Below are positions 45,373-56,627 of a DNA stretch of 64,000 bases, in pieces; the first letter of the stretch is position 1; each line of letters starts with the position of its first letter. The DNA comes from Chthoniobacterales bacterium (GTDB taxonomy: Bacteria > Verrucomicrobiota > Verrucomicrobiia > Chthoniobacterales > JACTMZ01): the NCBI GenBank assembly GCA_014879535.1, contig JACSRX010000025.1, positions 56,914-120,913 on the forward strand, read 5' to 3'. A program made the translations under genes and the position numbers. A model generated the notes under the pieces. That model did not search any database and was not told where the DNA came from. It was given only the letters and a program-made list of their open reading frames with translations.

Positions 45373-48300
45373 GCGACTTGATTGCGTGGATGCTCATCCG
45401 GGCGCCACGCAATGTGGTCATGATCGGAATCCTTTGCGCGACCGCTGCACTGCGGATGGCCACTTCGTCTCTGCGCGGAATTTTCCCGTGCGGGGTGTTG
45501 ATGATGAACTGCATCTCGCCGTTCTTGATCAGATCCAGCAGGTTCGGCCTTCCCTCGCTCAGCTTGTAGATCGGCGTGGCCGGAACACCGGCCGCCTGCA
45601 ATACGCCCAAGGTTCCCTTGGTTGCATGCACGGTGAAGCCGGCTTCCGCAAACTCGCGCGCAATCGGGACAACCTGGCTCTTGTCGGAATCCTTCACGCT
45701 GATGAACACATTGCCTCCTTCCGGCAATGGGGGCTGCGCCGACATCTGCGCTTTGGCATACGCAATGCCGAGATCCGGATCCAAACCCATGACCTCCCCG
45801 GTGGACCGCATCTCAGGACCCAGGGTGATGTCCGTCCCCGGGAATTTGATGAATGGAAACACCGCCTCCTTCACCGCGTAATGCGCTGGCACGATCTCCG
45901 AGGTGAACCCGAGCTCCTGCAACGTGTGGCCGGCCATGACCTTCGCGGCGAGTTTGGCCAAAGGCACCCCGATTGCCTTGCTCACATAGGGGATGGTGCG
46001 GGATGCCCGCGGATTGACCTCCAGCACGTAAACCGTCTCGTCTTTCACCGCAAACTGGACGTTCATCAGGCCCCGCACCTTCAATTCTTTCGCCATGGAC
46101 CGGGCTGCGGAACGCAATTCGCCCAGAACTTTGTCCGAGAGTGAAAAGCTCGGGATCACGCAGGCGCTGTCACCGCTGTGCACGCCGGCCTCTTCGATAT
46201 GCTCCATCACACCCCCGATCACCGTCTCGTGGCCGTCGCTCAGGCAGTCCACATCAACCTCCGTCGCATCCTCCAGGAAACGATCCACCAGCACAGGGCG
46301 GTCCGGGCTGGCCTTGACCGCGGTGCGGATGTAGCGCCGAAGGTCGTCCGGCGTATACACGATCTCCATCGCACGGCCGCCAAGAACGAATGACGGCCGC
46401 ACCAGCACCGGATAGCCGACCTTCTCGGCGACTTCCAGCGCCTCCATCTCGTTCGTGGCCGTGCCTCCCTGCGTTGCCCGCAACCCGAGCCGGTCGAGCA
46501 TCGCGGCGAAATGCTTGCGGTCTTCCGCCATCTCAATGCTGGCCGGAGATGTGCCGATGATGTTGACTCCGTTCGCCTCAAGCGACGCCGCAAGATTCAG
46601 CGGGGTCTGCCCTCCGAACTGCACGATGGCCGCATCGCATTTCTCCCGTTCGTAGATGTTGAGGACGTCCTCGAGCGTCAAGGGTTCGAAATACAGCTTG
46701 TCGCTCGTGTCATAGTCGGTTGAAACCGTCTCGGGATTGGAATTCACCATCACGGTCTCCCACCCCATCTCGCGGAATGCGAACGCGGCGTGGACGCAGC
46801 AGTAGTCGAACTCGATACCCTGTCCGATGCGGTTCGGACCGCCTCCGAGGATCATGACGCGCTTCTTGTCATTGGGGCGCGTCTCGTCCTCGTCGCCGTA
46901 GGTCGAGTAAAAATACGGCGTGTAAGCCTCGAACTCGGCCGCACAGGTGTCAACCAGACGGTAGGTCGGTTCGACTCCGGCCTCCTTGCGCCGCGCCCTG
47001 ACCTCGCCCTCTGAAGCGCCGCTCAAATGGGCCAGCTGCCGGTCCGAGAAACCGTGACGCTTGAGGCGCCGCCACGGCATGGCATCCAGATCGGCCGGGC
47101 ACGACTGTTCCTCGGACACGATCTTCCGGAGCCCATTCAGGAACCACGGATCGATCCCCGTAATGCCATGGATCTTGTCCACGTTCCACCCCGCAAGGAA
47201 GGCGTGCCGCAGGTGGAATATCCTTTCTGCCGATGGCACACGAATCCTTTGCTCAAGCTCTTCGTCATCCAGGGAACCGTCCACGCTCCTCGGCGGCTCG
47301 TCCCGTCCGTCTGCGCCGAATCCGCCCCGCCCCGTTTCCAATGAGCGAAGGGCCTTCTGCATGGCCTCCTTGAAGGTCCGGCCGATCGCCATCGCCTCGC
47401 CCACGCTCTTCATCTGCGTGGTGAGAACGGGATCGGCCTGTGGAAACTTCTCGAATGTGAACCTCGGCACTTTGACCACGCAATAATCGATCGTCGGCTC
47501 GAAACTTGCCGGTGTCTCACGGGTGATGTCATTGCGCAGCTCGTCGAGGGTGTAGCCGACAGCCAATTTGGCCGCGATCTTGGCAATGGGGAAACCCGTG
47601 GCCTTCGAAGCGAGCGCCGACGACCGGGAAACACGGGGATTCATCTCGATGACCACCATGCGCCCCGTCCTCGGACACACGGCAAATTGGATGTTCGATC
47701 CGCCCGTCTCCACGCCGATCGCCCGGATGACAGCAAAGGAGGCGTCACGCATCGCCTGGTATTCCTTGTCGGTGAGCGTCTGGATGGGCGCCACCGTGAT
47801 GGAATCCCCCGTGTGCACGCCCATCGGGTCGAAATTCTCGATCGAACAGATGACAACGCAGTTGTCGGCATGGTCCCTCATGACCTCGATCTCGAACTCC
47901 TTCCACCCAAGCAGGGACTCCTCGATGAGAACCTCCTTCACCGGCGAGAGATCGAGCCCGCGAGAAACGATCTCTTCGAATTCTTCACGGTTGTAGGCGA
48001 TTCCTCCCCCGCTTCCGCCAAGTGTGTAGGCGGGCCGGATGATCAGGGGAAACCGTCCTATCTGGGCCGCAACCTCGCGGGCCTCCCGGGGGTCGTGGGC
48101 CACTCCAGACTGCGCGACGTCCAGTCCGATCTCGATCATCGTCTGCTTGAAAAGCAGGCGGTCTTCCCCGCGCTCGATCGCATCGGCCTTCGCTCCGATG
48201 AGGCGCGTGCCGAGCCGCTCCAAGGCTCCGCTGCGGTGCAATTCCATCGCCACGTTGAGTGCGGTCTGCCCCCCCAAGGTTGGGAGCACGGCATCAGGCT

Positions 48301-48544
48301 TCTCCCGGGCGATGATCTTCTCGACCACCTCGGCGGTGATCGGCTCGACATAAGTGCGGTCGGCGAATTCCGGGTCGGTCATGATCGTGGCCGGGTTGGA
48401 GTTGACCAGAACCACCTCATACCCCTCTTCGCGCAGAGCCTTGCAGGCCTGCACCCCGGAGTAATCAAACTCGCACCCCTGCCCGATGACAATGGGTCCC
48501 GAACCGATGATGAGGATTTTTTGCAGGGAAATGTCTTTGGGCAT
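45317..48544 (-). CDS. carB: Carbamoyl-phosphate synthase large subunit
   Basis: Makes carbamoyl phosphate for arginine and pyrimidine synthesis from ammonia, bicarbonate and two ATP. 1,075 residues, the usual length, from ATG 48544 ([17 protein letters not shown]). The two homologous synthetase halves show [19 protein letters not shown] near 12-30 and [19 protein letters not shown] near 560-580, each followed by ATP-grasp motifs ([34 protein letters not shown]). The C-terminal regulatory MGS domain begins around residue 935 ([14 protein letters not shown]). The small subunit carA is not adjacent in this window. Its 3' end overlaps rnc by 56 bases. Confidence 0.97.
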   Translation of the reverse strand: MPKDISLQKILIIGSGPIVIGQGCEFDYSGVQACKALREEGYEVVLVNSNPATIMTDPEFADRTYVEPITAEVVEKIIAREKPDAVLPTLGGQTALNVAMELHRSGALERLGTRLIGAKADAIERGEDRLLFKQTMIEIGLDVAQSGVAHDPREAREVAAQIGRFPLIIRPAYTLGGSGGGIAYNREEFEEIVSRGLDLSPVKEVLIEESLLGWKEFEIEVMRDHADNCVVICSIENFDPMGVHTGDSITVAPIQTLTDKEYQAMRDASFAVIRAIGVETGGSNIQFAVCPRTGRMVVIEMNPRVSRSSALASKATGFPIAKIAAKLAVGYTLDELRNDITRETPASFEPTIDYCVVKVPRFTFEKFPQADPVLTTQMKSVGEAMAIGRTFKEAMQKALRSLETGRGGFGADGRDEPPRSVDGSLDDEELEQRIRVPSAERIFHLRHAFLAGWNVDKIHGITGIDPWFLNGLRKIVSEEQSCPADLDAMPWRRLKRHGFSDRQLAHLSGASEGEVRARRKEAGVEPTYRLVDTCAAEFEAYTPYFYSTYGDEDETRPNDKKRVMILGGGPNRIGQGIEFDYCCVHAAFAFREMGWETVMVNSNPETVSTDYDTSDKLYFEPLTLEDVLNIYEREKCDAAIVQFGGQTPLNLAASLEANGVNIIGTSPASIEMAEDRKHFAAMLDRLGLRATQGGTATNEMEALEVAEKVGYPVLVRPSFVLGGRAMEIVYTPDDLRRYIRTAVKASPDRPVLVDRFLEDATEVDVDCLSDGHETVIGGVMEHIEEAGVHSGDSACVIPSFSLSDKVLGELRSAARSMAKELKVRGLMNVQFAVKDETVYVLEVNPRASRTIPYVSKAIGVPLAKLAAKVMAGHTLQELGFTSEIVPAHYAVKEAVFPFIKFPGTDITLGPEMRSTGEVMGLDPDLGIAYAKAQMSAQPPLPEGGNVFISVKDSDKSQVVPIAREFAEAGFTVHATKGTLGVLQAAGVPATPIYKLSEGRPNLLDLIKNGEMQFIINTPHGKIPRRDEVAIRSAAVAQRIPIMTTLRGARMSIHAIKSLNKAGYSVRCLQEYQRRG

Positions 48545-48655
48545 GGCCGGGATGAACACTCTGTTTACTGTTCGCCCCCGCATTGTGCAATCCAGCCGTT
48601 TTGCGCCCCACTTCCGTCTTGCCGATTGGAGCCGATTCCGCGACACTGCCGGCGG

Positions 48656-48919
48656 ATGATCGAATTAGAGGTATATGCCGCCGGTCTGCGCGCCCCGGAC
48701 AAGCTCATGGGCTTGGATCTCGAGTTGGGGGCGATTCCGGGCCTGCGCTACAAGGTCGATACCCTGCACGACGTGATGTTCCTCGAGGCCGACGGTCCCG
48801 GAATATCGATCGAGGGAATCCGCAGCATTTTCAACAAACTCGATCTCAAGGCGCGCTTTGTCGGTCAGACCCACTCCGTCGCCCTCTCCCAATCCGCCAC
48901 GCAGGTCATCCGCCCGTAG
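48656..48919 (+). CDS. Small conserved-looking protein upstream of mlaE
   Basis: 87 residues from ATG 48656 ([19 protein letters not shown]) to a TAG at 48917-48919. The reading has balanced, protein-like composition and a beta-alpha-beta pattern ([17 protein letters not shown], then [21 protein letters not shown]) reminiscent of small ferredoxin-like folds. No signal peptide, membrane helix or catalytic motif. It starts 111 bases from the divergent carB start and ends 20 bases before mlaE, so it is likely the first gene of that operon. Function unknown; it is much more plausible than the longer antisense reading that contains it. Confidence 0.65.
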   Translation: MIELEVYAAGLRAPDKLMGLDLELGAIPGLRYKVDTLHDVMFLEADGPGISIEGIRSIFNKLDLKARFVGQTHSVALSQSATQVIRP

Positions 48920-48939
48920 CCACGAGCCTCCCTCCCGCC

Positions 48940-49728
48940 ATGGCCCCCGCCCGCCACGTCGGCGAACTCCTGTTTTCCTTTGCGCGCTACCTTGGCGATC
49001 TGTTCATCCTCGTCCTTGAAACAATCCGGGGCATTTTCCGGGGCCAAGTGCGCTTCCACCTCGTTGTCCATCAAATTTACGAAATCGGGTTTCGTTCCCA
49101 GCTCGTCGTCCTGATCACAGGGGCCTTTACCGGAGCGGTCTTCGCCACCCAGACGTTTTTCCAGTTCAGCCGCCTGCAGATGGATACCGCCGTGGGGCCG
49201 GTTGTGAGCGTGTCCATGTTCCGGGAACTCGGTCCCGTGCTCTGCGGTCTCATGGTGGCCGGCCGCGTCGGGGCGGCCATGTCCGCGGAACTCGGAACCA
49301 TGAAGGTGACCGAGCAACTCGACGCCCTCCGCGCTTTGGCCGTCCATCCCGTGGACTACCTTGTCATTCCGCGCTTCCTCGCCATGCTCGTTTCGATGCC
49401 CCTCCTTGTGGCGGAGTGCATCGCCATCGGGATCCTCGCCGCGTTTTTCGTCACGACCAAAATTCTCGGCGTCTCCGAGGCGTATTACCTCCACAACATG
49501 CTTCACTTCACGGGGGGGAAAGACGTGGCCATGGGTCTCATCAAGGGCGTCGTCTTCGGCCTCCTCATCGTGTTTGTGAGCTGCCACCAGGGCCTCAATG
49601 CCCGGGAAGGCGCGGTCGGAGTTGGCCGCGCAACCACCGAGGCCGTCGTCATCGGCTCGCTCTTCATCCTTGTGGTGAACTTCTTCCTCACCATGACCCT
49701 GAACATCTTCTTTCCCGCCGGCAAATGA
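48940..49728 (+). CDS. mlaE: MlaE-family ABC transporter permease
   Basis: Inner-membrane permease of the phospholipid/sterol ABC transporters that maintain outer-membrane asymmetry. 262 residues with five or six hydrophobic helices. Conserved MlaE stretches: QIYEIGFRSQLVVLITGAFTGAV, REL-GPVLCGLMVAGRVGAAMSAELGTMKVTEQLDAL and HPVDYLVIPRFLA. The stop overlaps the mlaF start as ATGA. In this operon mlaE-mlaF-mlaD are present but no mlaC or mlaB, as in many non-proteobacterial MCE loci. Confidence 0.93.
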   Translation: MAPARHVGELLFSFARYLGDLFILVLETIRGIFRGQVRFHLVVHQIYEIGFRSQLVVLITGAFTGAVFATQTFFQFSRLQMDTAVGPVVSVSMFRELGPVLCGLMVAGRVGAAMSAELGTMKVTEQLDALRALAVHPVDYLVIPRFLAMLVSMPLLVAECIAIGILAAFFVTTKILGVSEAYYLHNMLHFTGGKDVAMGLIKGVVFGLLIVFVSCHQGLNAREGAVGVGRATTEAVVIGSLFILVVNFFLTMTLNIFFPAGK

Positions 49729-50489
49729 ACGAACCCGAGCAAGGCCGGGAAGTCATGGTCGTGGACAACCTCGTCCAGACCATAGGAGGGCAGGAAATTC
49801 TCCGAGGCTTCAGCCTCAAGGTGCACAAGGGGGAAACTCTTGTCCTGCTCGGCAGGAGCGGCGGGGGCAAAAGCGTCTTTCTCCGCCACCTCATCGGCCT
49901 GATGCAACCGGTCAGCGGATCCATCAAGATCGAGGGACACGACATCACGAAACTCAAGGAGCGTGAATTGTCGCCTGTGCGCCGCCGTATCGGCATGCTG
50001 TTCCAAAACGGTGCCCTTTTTGACTCCCTCAACGTCGCCGACAATGTCGCTTTTCCCCTCCGCGAGCGGGGGGAAAAGGACGAATCGATCATTTCCCAGA
50101 AGGTCCAGTCCGCACTGCAAATGGTGGATCTCCACGGACACCAGCACAAAATGCCCGTCAACTTGAGCGGCGGGATGCGCAAACGTGTCGCCCTGGCCCG
50201 TGCCCTCGTTTATGAACCGCAATGCATGCTTTATGACGAACCGACAGCTGGGCTCGACCCCATTGTGGCGGACAGCATCGACCTGCTTGTCCGGCGCCTG
50301 CAACGGAGGCTGGGCGTCACCTCGATCGTCGTGACCCACGACATGAAAAGCACGTTCTCCATCGCCGACCATGTCGCGCTGTTGCACGAAGGCCGATGCT
50401 ACTTCTACGGGAATTGCGATCAATTGCGCGCCTCGACGGATCCCGTTATTCGTGATTTTGTGGAGGGCCGCTCCCACGAGACCCCATGA
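49725..50489 (+). CDS. mlaF: MlaF-family ABC transporter ATPase
   Basis: Energises the Mla/MCE lipid transporter. 254 residues: Walker A GRSGGGKS at about 44-51, Q-loop MLFQNGALFDSL, signature LSGGMRKRVALARAL, Walker B CMLYDEPTAGLDP and switch VVTHDM. The FQNGALFDSL segment is diagnostic for the MlaF subgroup. It overlaps mlaE by 4 bases and ends 3 bases before mlaD. Confidence 0.94.
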   Translation: MNEPEQGREVMVVDNLVQTIGGQEILRGFSLKVHKGETLVLLGRSGGGKSVFLRHLIGLMQPVSGSIKIEGHDITKLKERELSPVRRRIGMLFQNGALFDSLNVADNVAFPLRERGEKDESIISQKVQSALQMVDLHGHQHKMPVNLSGGMRKRVALARALVYEPQCMLYDEPTAGLDPIVADSIDLLVRRLQRRLGVTSIVVTHDMKSTFSIADHVALLHEGRCYFYGNCDQLRASTDPVIRDFVEGRSHETP

Positions 50490-50492
50490 TCC

Positions 50493-51311
50493 ATGTATAA
50501 TCGAGATTCCCGCATCGAAACGAAAGTCGGCTTCTTCGTCCTTCTTGGGCTGGCGGTGATCGCCGGCACGGTGGTTTACTTCGGCCGCCTCGGGCAGGGA
50601 CTGCAGGAGTTTTACGACCTGCAGGTGGATTTTCCCAACGCCAGCGGGCTGCTTTCCGGTTCCGACGTCCTCCTCGGGGGAGCCCGAATCGGTTACGTTG
50701 CCAAACCCCCGCGCGTGCTTCCCGCCATGCAGGGTGTCGCCGTCGAGTTGAAGATCCGCGAGGATGTGGCCCTCCCCTCCGAGTCACGCTTCATCATCGG
50801 CAGTTCCGGCTTGCTGGGAAACCGCTTTGTGGACGTGATTGTCGATCCTTCCGCCAACCTTGAATCTCACCTCGCGCCCGGCGCCGTCGTGCAGGGACAG
50901 CGCGAATCGGGCATTGAAGACCTCACACGGGACAGCAGCGAGATGCTGGCCGAGGTGCGCAGCGCCGTGAAAACGGTCAACGAAACACTCGACCGCATCA
51001 ATTCCACCGCCCTCAGTCAGGAATCGCTGGATGATCTGCGACAGACGATTGCCAACCTCAAGAAAGGGAGCGAAGGTTTCACCGGAATCGGCACCGCATC
51101 CAAGGATTTGGAAGCCACCGCGGCAGAAGCCCGCAAGTTGATCTCCTCCGCCCGCACCGGTCCGGGGCCGCTGCCCATGCTTCTCAACGACCGTCAGGCC
51201 TCCGCCGACCTGCGGGCCATCCTCGCCAACATCCGGCGCCACGGCGTCCTCTGGTATAAGGACTCCTACCGCAGCGAGTCGTCCGCCCCTCCTTCTCCAC
51301 GCGCGCGTTGA
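50493..51311 (+). CDS. mlaD: MlaD-like MCE-domain substrate-binding protein
   Basis: Periplasmic lipid-binding component, anchored by one N-terminal helix (about 11-29, VGFFVLLGLAVIAGTVVYF). The MCE domain covers about 38-115: LQVDFPNASGLLSGSDVLLGGARIGYV and later SRFIIGSSGLLGNRFVDVIV. Residues about 150-260 are helical with Ala/Leu/Arg-rich repeats, probably a coiled-coil or pore-like tail. 272 residues. Its TGA abuts the folA stop codon on the other strand, together forming the palindrome TGATCA at 51309-51314. Confidence 0.9.
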   Translation: MYNRDSRIETKVGFFVLLGLAVIAGTVVYFGRLGQGLQEFYDLQVDFPNASGLLSGSDVLLGGARIGYVAKPPRVLPAMQGVAVELKIREDVALPSESRFIIGSSGLLGNRFVDVIVDPSANLESHLAPGAVVQGQRESGIEDLTRDSSEMLAEVRSAVKTVNETLDRINSTALSQESLDDLRQTIANLKKGSEGFTGIGTASKDLEATAAEARKLISSARTGPGPLPMLLNDRQASADLRAILANIRRHGVLWYKDSYRSESSAPPSPRAR

Positions 51312-51809
51312 TCAGGGAGGCGCCTCCAGCCTGGTCCGCGGCAAATCCCGCACCTCGTCGTTCACATAATGGACGATGCGGAGTTCGGGCGTTTCGCGCA
51401 AGACCGCGGAAAACCGGAATAAATCCTCGAACACCGGGAATTGCCGGTCGCCCAGCACTTCGCGGAACACTTCCGTCAGGTAAAGATCACGGCAATATGG
51501 CAAAACACCCCGATAAACCTCCGCACCCCCGACGGCGAATATCTCGCCCTCCACCGTGGCGGACTGCAGCCCGCTGAGATCACGGATCACCTGGACACCC
51601 GGGATTCCCTGCCTTCCGCGGCGGCTCATGACGATGGTCCTGCGTCCGGGAAGCGGTTTTCCGATGGATTCAAAGGTCACCCGCCCCATCAGCAACGTGC
51701 CTCCGGTGGTTAGTTCCTTGAACCAGCGCAGATCATCCGGAAGATGCCATGGAATGGCTCCTGCAGCTCCGATCACGCGGTTGGCTGCCATGGCAGCGAC
51801 CGCGATCAT
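51312..51809 (-). CDS. folA: Dihydrofolate reductase
   Basis: NADPH-dependent reduction of dihydrofolate. 165 residues, normal size. [31 protein letters not shown] carries the catalytic acid Asp26, followed by [25 protein letters not shown] (NADPH binding) and [16 protein letters not shown] (GG motif). The ATG overlaps the thyA stop as ATGA, so it is coupled to the enzyme whose product it recycles. Confidence 0.94.
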   Translation of the reverse strand: MIAVAAMAANRVIGAAGAIPWHLPDDLRWFKELTTGGTLLMGRVTFESIGKPLPGRRTIVMSRRGRQGIPGVQVIRDLSGLQSATVEGEIFAVGGAEVYRGVLPYCRDLYLTEVFREVLGDRQFPVFEDLFRFSAVLRETPELRIVHYVNDEVRDLPRTRLEAPP

Positions 51810-52606
51810 ACGGCCACCGGCGCCTTGATCGCCGGATGAGGCTCGTAACCCTCAAGGACGAAATCTTCGTAGACAAAGTCCTCCAGCGTTTTCCTCTCGG
51901 GATTCAACCGCATCCGGGGAGGGGCGCACGGCTTGCGGGCAAGTTGCTCCCGCGCCTGTTCGAGGTGGTTCGTGTAGAGATGCAGGTCACCGAAAGTGTG
52001 AACGAAGTCCCCGGGCCTCAATCCGCAGACCTGCGCAACCATCAGCGTCAGCAATGCATAGGATGCAATGTTGAACGGCACTCCCAGAAAAAGATCCGCG
52101 CTCCGTTGGTAAAGCTGGCAGCTCAATTCCCCGTCTTGGACGTGAAACTGGAACAGGACATGGCAGGGAGGGAGCGCCATCGCACCGAGTTCCGCCGGAT
52201 TCCAAGCCGAGACGAGGATGCGGCGGCTGTCCGGATTGATCCGCACCAGGTCCACGGCCTGGGCAATCTGGTCGACCACGCCGCCATCCGCCGCCGCCCA
52301 ACTGCGCCACTGCGCACCGTAAACGCGGCCCAAATCACCGTTGTCATCCGCCCACTCATCCCAAATCGTCACACCGTGCTCGTGAAGATAACGCACATTG
52401 GTTTCGCCGCGCAGGAACCAGAGCAATTCGTGGATGATCGATCGCACATGCAGTTTCTTCGTCGTGACCAGCGGGAAGCTCTCGCGGAGATCAAACCGCG
52501 CCTGGACCCCGAATACCCCGAGGGTGCCCGTCCCCGTGCGGTCCGTCCGTGGCCTTCCCTCCTCAAGAACCAGCCTGAGCAACCTGTGGTATTCGCGCAC
52601 GGCCAC
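51806..52606 (-). CDS. thyA: Thymidylate synthase
   Basis: Methylates dUMP to dTMP using methylene-tetrahydrofolate. 266 residues (E. coli 264). Catalytic Cys148 in [23 protein letters not shown] for phosphate binding, WFLRGETN, and a C-terminal AIKAPVAV ending that closes over the active site. It is first in the thyA-folA pair, 89 bases divergent from the metallo-beta-lactamase gene. Confidence 0.96.
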   Translation of the reverse strand: MAVREYHRLLRLVLEEGRPRTDRTGTGTLGVFGVQARFDLRESFPLVTTKKLHVRSIIHELLWFLRGETNVRYLHEHGVTIWDEWADDNGDLGRVYGAQWRSWAAADGGVVDQIAQAVDLVRINPDSRRILVSAWNPAELGAMALPPCHVLFQFHVQDGELSCQLYQRSADLFLGVPFNIASYALLTLMVAQVCGLRPGDFVHTFGDLHLYTNHLEQAREQLARKPCAPPRMRLNPERKTLEDFVYEDFVLEGYEPHPAIKAPVAV

Positions 52607-52695
52607 GGACTTTATGCTTCCCGCCCCCGCGGGCCAACACCCAAAAACCAGGAGGAGTTTGCCCCGCTCCTCCCGGTCCGTTAGTTTGCCATTCC

Positions 52696-53481
52696 ATGGA
52701 TCTTCTCGTTCTCGGAAGCGGCAGCAGCGGCAACGCCGCCATCGTCCGGTGCGGGGGCACCACCGTGCTCGTGGATGCCGGACTCAGCGCCCGCAAGCTG
52801 CTTGCCCGCCTTGCAGCTCTGGGGGTGGGTGCCGGGGACATCGACGCTGTCCTGCTCACCCACGAGCATGGAGATCACACCGGGGCCCTTCCCGTGCTCA
52901 TGCGCTCTCTCCGCTGCCCGATTTATGCCACCCGCCTGACGGCGGACGAGTTGTGCGGGCAGGATCCCCGCAATGCCTCCTCCACATGGCGGACCTTCTC
53001 CACCGGCGCCTCATTTGCCATCGGCTCTCTGCAGATCGATGCATTCTCCGTGCCGCATGACGCCGCCGACCCCGTCGGATTCACCATCCGATGTCAAGGG
53101 GTTGTTCTCGGCCTTTTGACCGATCTGGGACACGTGAACCGCTCGGTAATCCACCATGTCACCGGGGCACATTGCCTGTTTGTGGAAGCCAACCACGACG
53201 AGGCGCTGCTACAGGCGGACACCAAACGCCCCTTCGCCATCAAGCAGCGCATCATGTCCTCCCACGGACACCTCTCCAACCGTGCCGCCGCCGATCTCGC
53301 AACTCAAATCTTGGAGTCCGGGTTGCGGCATGTGGTGCTGGGGCATCTGAGCCGGGACTGCAATGCCCCCGACATTGCCATCGCCACCGTTCGTGAGGCG
53401 CTCCACCATGCCCAAGACGTAAGTGTCGTGGCCGCCGGCCAGGATGAGCCCTTTACGCTCGCGGGGATCGGGACATTCTGA
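52696..53481 (+). CDS. Metallo-beta-lactamase-fold hydrolase (YycJ/WalJ-like)
   Basis: 261 residues. The family metal motif is intact: [11 protein letters not shown] with His56, His58, Asp60 and His61, a later LLTDLGHV Asp, and a C-terminal [13 protein letters not shown]is. The opening [13 protein letters not shown] is typical of the YycJ/WalJ branch, proposed to be a 5'-exonuclease acting in DNA metabolism. Cytoplasmic, with no signal peptide. It converges on mscL with 13 bases between stops. Confidence 0.85.
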   Translation: MDLLVLGSGSSGNAAIVRCGGTTVLVDAGLSARKLLARLAALGVGAGDIDAVLLTHEHGDHTGALPVLMRSLRCPIYATRLTADELCGQDPRNASSTWRTFSTGASFAIGSLQIDAFSVPHDAADPVGFTIRCQGVVLGLLTDLGHVNRSVIHHVTGAHCLFVEANHDEALLQADTKRPFAIKQRIMSSHGHLSNRAAADLATQILESGLRHVVLGHLSRDCNAPDIAIATVREALHHAQDVSVVAAGQDEPFTLAGIGTF

Positions 53482-53494
53482 TTCGGACGCCCGG

Positions 53495-53911
53495 TCAGCG
53501 CTGCTTGAGAAGATCCCGAATCTCGACCAGAAGCTTTTCCTCAGCAGAGGGCTCGGGCGGGGTCGGCGGCTTCTCCGCCTCCTTGCGTTTCAAGGAATTG
53601 ACGGCCTTGACCAGCAGGAAAATCACCCATGCCACGAGGACGAACTGGATCACCACGGTGATGAAGTTGCCGTAGTTGATGGTCGGCGCTCCGGCCTCCT
53701 GGGCGGCAGCCAACGTCGCATACGGCCTCCCGTCGAGACTCAAAAACAGCTGGCTGAAATCGACCTTTCCAAGCAACAGGCCGATCGGCGGCATGATGAC
53801 GCCATCAACTAACGCGCTGACGATTTTCCCGAACGCCGCACCGATGACCACTCCGACTGCCAGATCAACGGCGTTGCCCCGGGCTATGAAGGTTTTGAAT
53901 TCCTGCCACAT
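53495..53911 (-). CDS. mscL: Large-conductance mechanosensitive channel
   Basis: Homopentameric pore that opens on hypo-osmotic shock. 138 residues from ATG 53911 ([31 protein letters not shown]), the standard start. TM1 at about 15-43 with the glycine-rich gate, TM2 at about 80-103 ([22 protein letters not shown]), and a C-terminal charged helix bundle ([14 protein letters not shown]). A longer upstream reading has no MscL features. Confidence 0.95.
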   Translation of the reverse strand: MWQEFKTFIARGNAVDLAVGVVIGAAFGKIVSALVDGVIMPPIGLLLGKVDFSQLFLSLDGRPYATLAAAQEAGAPTINYGNFITVVIQFVLVAWVIFLLVKAVNSLKRKEAEKPPTPPEPSAEEKLLVEIRDLLKQR

Positions 53912-54008
53912 AAGGCGATAACTCTCACTGCAGGCACAGTAGTGAAGCGAGCCAAAACGGCCGGATTGACGCCCGCGGCATCTCCCTGCTTCCATTCCCT
54001 GCTCTCCC

Positions 54009-54779
54009 ATGCGCCATTTTCTCGCCGCTATTCTCGTCCTCGCTTCCCCTCTCTGGGCCGGAGAGCCTCTTCCTCTCCGTGTCGGGATGGATCTTTCCTA
54101 TCCCCCCTTTGAGACCCTTGGCCCCGACGGACAACCGGCCGGCATCAGTGTCGAACTGGCCCGCGGCCTCGCCTCCCGACTCGGACGCCCCCTGCAAATC
54201 GAGAACATCCCCTTCACCGGTCTGATCCCCTCCCTCAAGTCCCAGAAGATCGACATCATCATTTCGTCCATGACCGCCACGCCCGAACGGGCAAAGGTGG
54301 TTGCCTTCTCGAACCCCTATCTCACGACGGGACTCGCCGCACTGGTCCCGGCTGCAAGCTCCGCAGACAACCTTTCGGACATCGATCAGGCCGGGCGAAC
54401 CATCGTGGTTCGTCAGGGAACCACGGGCGAAGTCTTTGCCCGTCAAAACATCCGCAAGGCGCGCATCCTCACCTTGGAGAAGGAAAACGCCTGCGTGCTC
54501 GAGGTCGCACAAGGCAAAGCGGATGCATTCATCTACGACCAAATGTCGGTGTTTCAAAACGCCAAGCGCAACCCGGAGAAAACCCGGGCATTGCTGGCAC
54601 CATTGCAGACGGAATCATGGGCCATTGCACTCCGCCCTGACGACACGGAGCTGCTTGAGCAATCCAACGCGTTCCTTGACGAGTTCCGCGCCTCCGGCGG
54701 CTTTGATCGCCTGGCCTCCGAGTATCTCGCCGGGGAAAAGGCCGCATTTGCGGCACAGGGCATTCCTTTCCTATTTTGA
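54009..54779 (+). CDS. Amino-acid-type ABC transporter solute-binding protein
   Basis: 256 residues with a signal peptide ([20 protein letters not shown], cut near 17). The mature protein is a family-3 binding protein: [28 protein letters not shown], a binding-site [22 protein letters not shown] and the hinge strand [16 protein letters not shown]. It probably binds an amino acid or opine. No permease or ATPase gene is next to it, so it either partners with a transporter elsewhere or is a stand-alone receptor. It ends 3 bases before the convergent amylase gene. Confidence 0.87.
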   Translation: MRHFLAAILVLASPLWAGEPLPLRVGMDLSYPPFETLGPDGQPAGISVELARGLASRLGRPLQIENIPFTGLIPSLKSQKIDIIISSMTATPERAKVVAFSNPYLTTGLAALVPAASSADNLSDIDQAGRTIVVRQGTTGEVFARQNIRKARILTLEKENACVLEVAQGKADAFIYDQMSVFQNAKRNPEKTRALLAPLQTESWAIALRPDDTELLEQSNAFLDEFRASGGFDRLASEYLAGEKAAFAAQGIPFLF

Positions 54780-54782
54780 CCC

Positions 54783-56627
54783 TTATTGGCGCACCAGAAT
54801 GGCGCCACCGCGGCGCGGCAAAGCGACCTCCATCACGCCGTCGTCGCTTGAGGCCACATCGGAATCGTTCCACCGGTCGCGCCAAGTCCCGCCTCCGGGG
54901 ATCTTCACAGTCTGTGCCTTGCCGGAATTGTTCAGGAGCACAACGGTCTCCTCACTGCCGAGTTTTCGTTTGAAGCCGTAGATCTGCCGCTCATCGTCCG
55001 TCACCAAAGTTTCAAAGCTTCCCACACGCAGCGACTCAAGCTCACTGCGGAGTGCAATGAGCCTGCGGTAGTGTTCGAACAACCCCTTGTTCACCGTCAC
55101 CTTGTCCGGAACAGCCTTCTTCCCGCCGTCGGGAAGGAAAACCTCGTCGGCATGGTCCAAATCGTCCCAGACCATCGGCTTTCGGCAATCGGGATCATTC
55201 GCACCCCACATGCCGACTTCGTCCCCGTAGTAGATCATCGGGGCTCCGACATAGGTCATCTGAAAAATGGCGAAAAGCTTTTGCGATTCCAATTCTGCGT
55301 CTGTCGGCTTCCGCGGGTCGTATTTGCCGCTATCAACCTTGGAGAAGGCGAAGTAATCCCCCCAGTGGCCGTAGCGCTCGCGGTCGCGATTGACGATATG
55401 GGAACCGATACGGTCGGTGTCATGACTTCCGAAAAGATTCTGCTGAACCTCTGCAACCCCCGGCGGGAAGGCTTCGCGCAGTTCGCGGAGGCGACGATCG
55501 AACTCGCTGGTTGTAATCCGGGTCTTCTCGGCCATGAAATAGTCCGAACTCGTGAAGGCAAAGTTGTAGTTCATCACCGCGTCGAACTCGTCGCCCTGCA
55601 GATACGGCTTCAGCTCCGGGATGGGATCGATCAATTCCGCCGTGACATACGCTTCGGGATTCACGCCCCGCACCACCTTGCGCCACGCCTTCCAGAAGGG
55701 ATGGGCGATGCAGAACGCCACATCCAGCCGCCAGCCGTCAATGCCGTCGGAGGGGTCGCCATCAGCATCCGGGTCCATCCAGCGCCGTGTCGCCGCGAAA
55801 ATGTAGTCCCGTGGCCCCGCCACGATTCCCTCCTTGTCCTCCCGAAACTCCGGCAGGGTGCTGTGGCCAAACCATCCCTCGTAGTCGAATTCCGTCCCGG
55901 CCTTTTCATCCCTCCATGATTTTATGCTAAACCAGTCGGCATAAGGGGAATTCTGTTGGTTCTTGAGAACGTCTTGGAACGGCCAGCTGCGAAGCCCCAT
56001 GTGGTTGAACACGCCGTCGAATATCACCCGGATTCCCCGCGCATGGGCTTCTTGGATCAGCTTGAGGGCGAGCTTGTCCGCCGACGTCCACACCCATGTG
56101 GACGGATCTCCCGGATTCTCCCCGGCAATCAGCCTGCGGTCCCCCTCCGGATCCGGCCCGAAATTCGGATCGATGTGGTGGTAGCTGATCGCATCGTATT
56201 TGTGCAGGGAGGGAGAGTCGAAGACCGGGTTCAGGTAAATCGCATTGATGCCGAGCTCCTGCATGTATCCGAGCTTGTCGATAACCCCTTGCAGATCTCC
56301 GCCATAACGCCGCCTCTGGATCAGCTCACTCAGCGGCCACTTGTCCGTCTTCTCCCATGGCTGCCGCTCATACCAGTCGGACGTCCACGGATGAATCTGC
56401 CACGGCAACTTCGGGTCATCGGGAAAGGCCCCTGCGATGTCTTCCTTTCTCGGATCATTGGACGCGTCGCCGTTGCGGAAGCGCTCGGGGAAAATCTGAT
56501 ACCACACCGCATGCTTGGCCCACTGCGGAACGAACTCGTCCCCGGCTGCTGCCGTGCGGCCTTTCTCCGCGAACATGCCCGTCATAGCCAAACCGGCCGA
56601 CATCAAAGCCACGCCGCGCATTTTCAT
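54783..56627 (-). CDS. Secreted GH13 alpha-amylase family enzyme
   Basis: Hydrolyses alpha-glucans, cyclodextrins or pullulan. 614 residues from ATG 56627, which overlaps the tkt stop as ATGA. The N-terminus ([29 protein letters not shown]) is a probable signal peptide, so action is periplasmic or extracellular. The four GH13 regions are present: [19 protein letters not shown] (nucleophile Asp302), YVTAELID (acid/base Glu331) and FGSHDTDR (Asp403). The early [28 protein letters not shown] is shared with neopullulanase/cyclomaltodextrinase-like enzymes. A calcium-type [11 protein letters not shown] loop precedes the nucleophile. Coupling with transketolase is unusual. Confidence 0.9.
   Translation of the reverse strand: MKMRGVALMSAGLAMTGMFAEKGRTAAAGDEFVPQWAKHAVWYQIFPERFRNGDASNDPRKEDIAGAFPDDPKLPWQIHPWTSDWYERQPWEKTDKWPLSELIQRRRYGGDLQGVIDKLGYMQELGINAIYLNPVFDSPSLHKYDAISYHHIDPNFGPDPEGDRRLIAGENPGDPSTWVWTSADKLALKLIQEAHARGIRVIFDGVFNHMGLRSWPFQDVLKNQQNSPYADWFSIKSWRDEKAGTEFDYEGWFGHSTLPEFREDKEGIVAGPRDYIFAATRRWMDPDADGDPSDGIDGWRLDVAFCIAHPFWKAWRKVVRGVNPEAYVTAELIDPIPELKPYLQGDEFDAVMNYNFAFTSSDYFMAEKTRITTSEFDRRLRELREAFPPGVAEVQQNLFGSHDTDRIGSHIVNRDRERYGHWGDYFAFSKVDSGKYDPRKPTDAELESQKLFAIFQMTYVGAPMIYYGDEVGMWGANDPDCRKPMVWDDLDHADEVFLPDGGKKAVPDKVTVNKGLFEHYRRLIALRSELESLRVGSFETLVTDDERQIYGFKRKLGSEETVVLLNNSGKAQTVKIPGGGTWRDRWNDSDVASSDDGVMEVALPRRGGAILVRQ

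Noticed and set aside
47687..48655. N-terminal 323 codons of a 410-codon plus-strand reading
   Set aside because: Antisense to carB; only the last 87 codons from ATG 48656 look like a protein and are kept as a separate gene.
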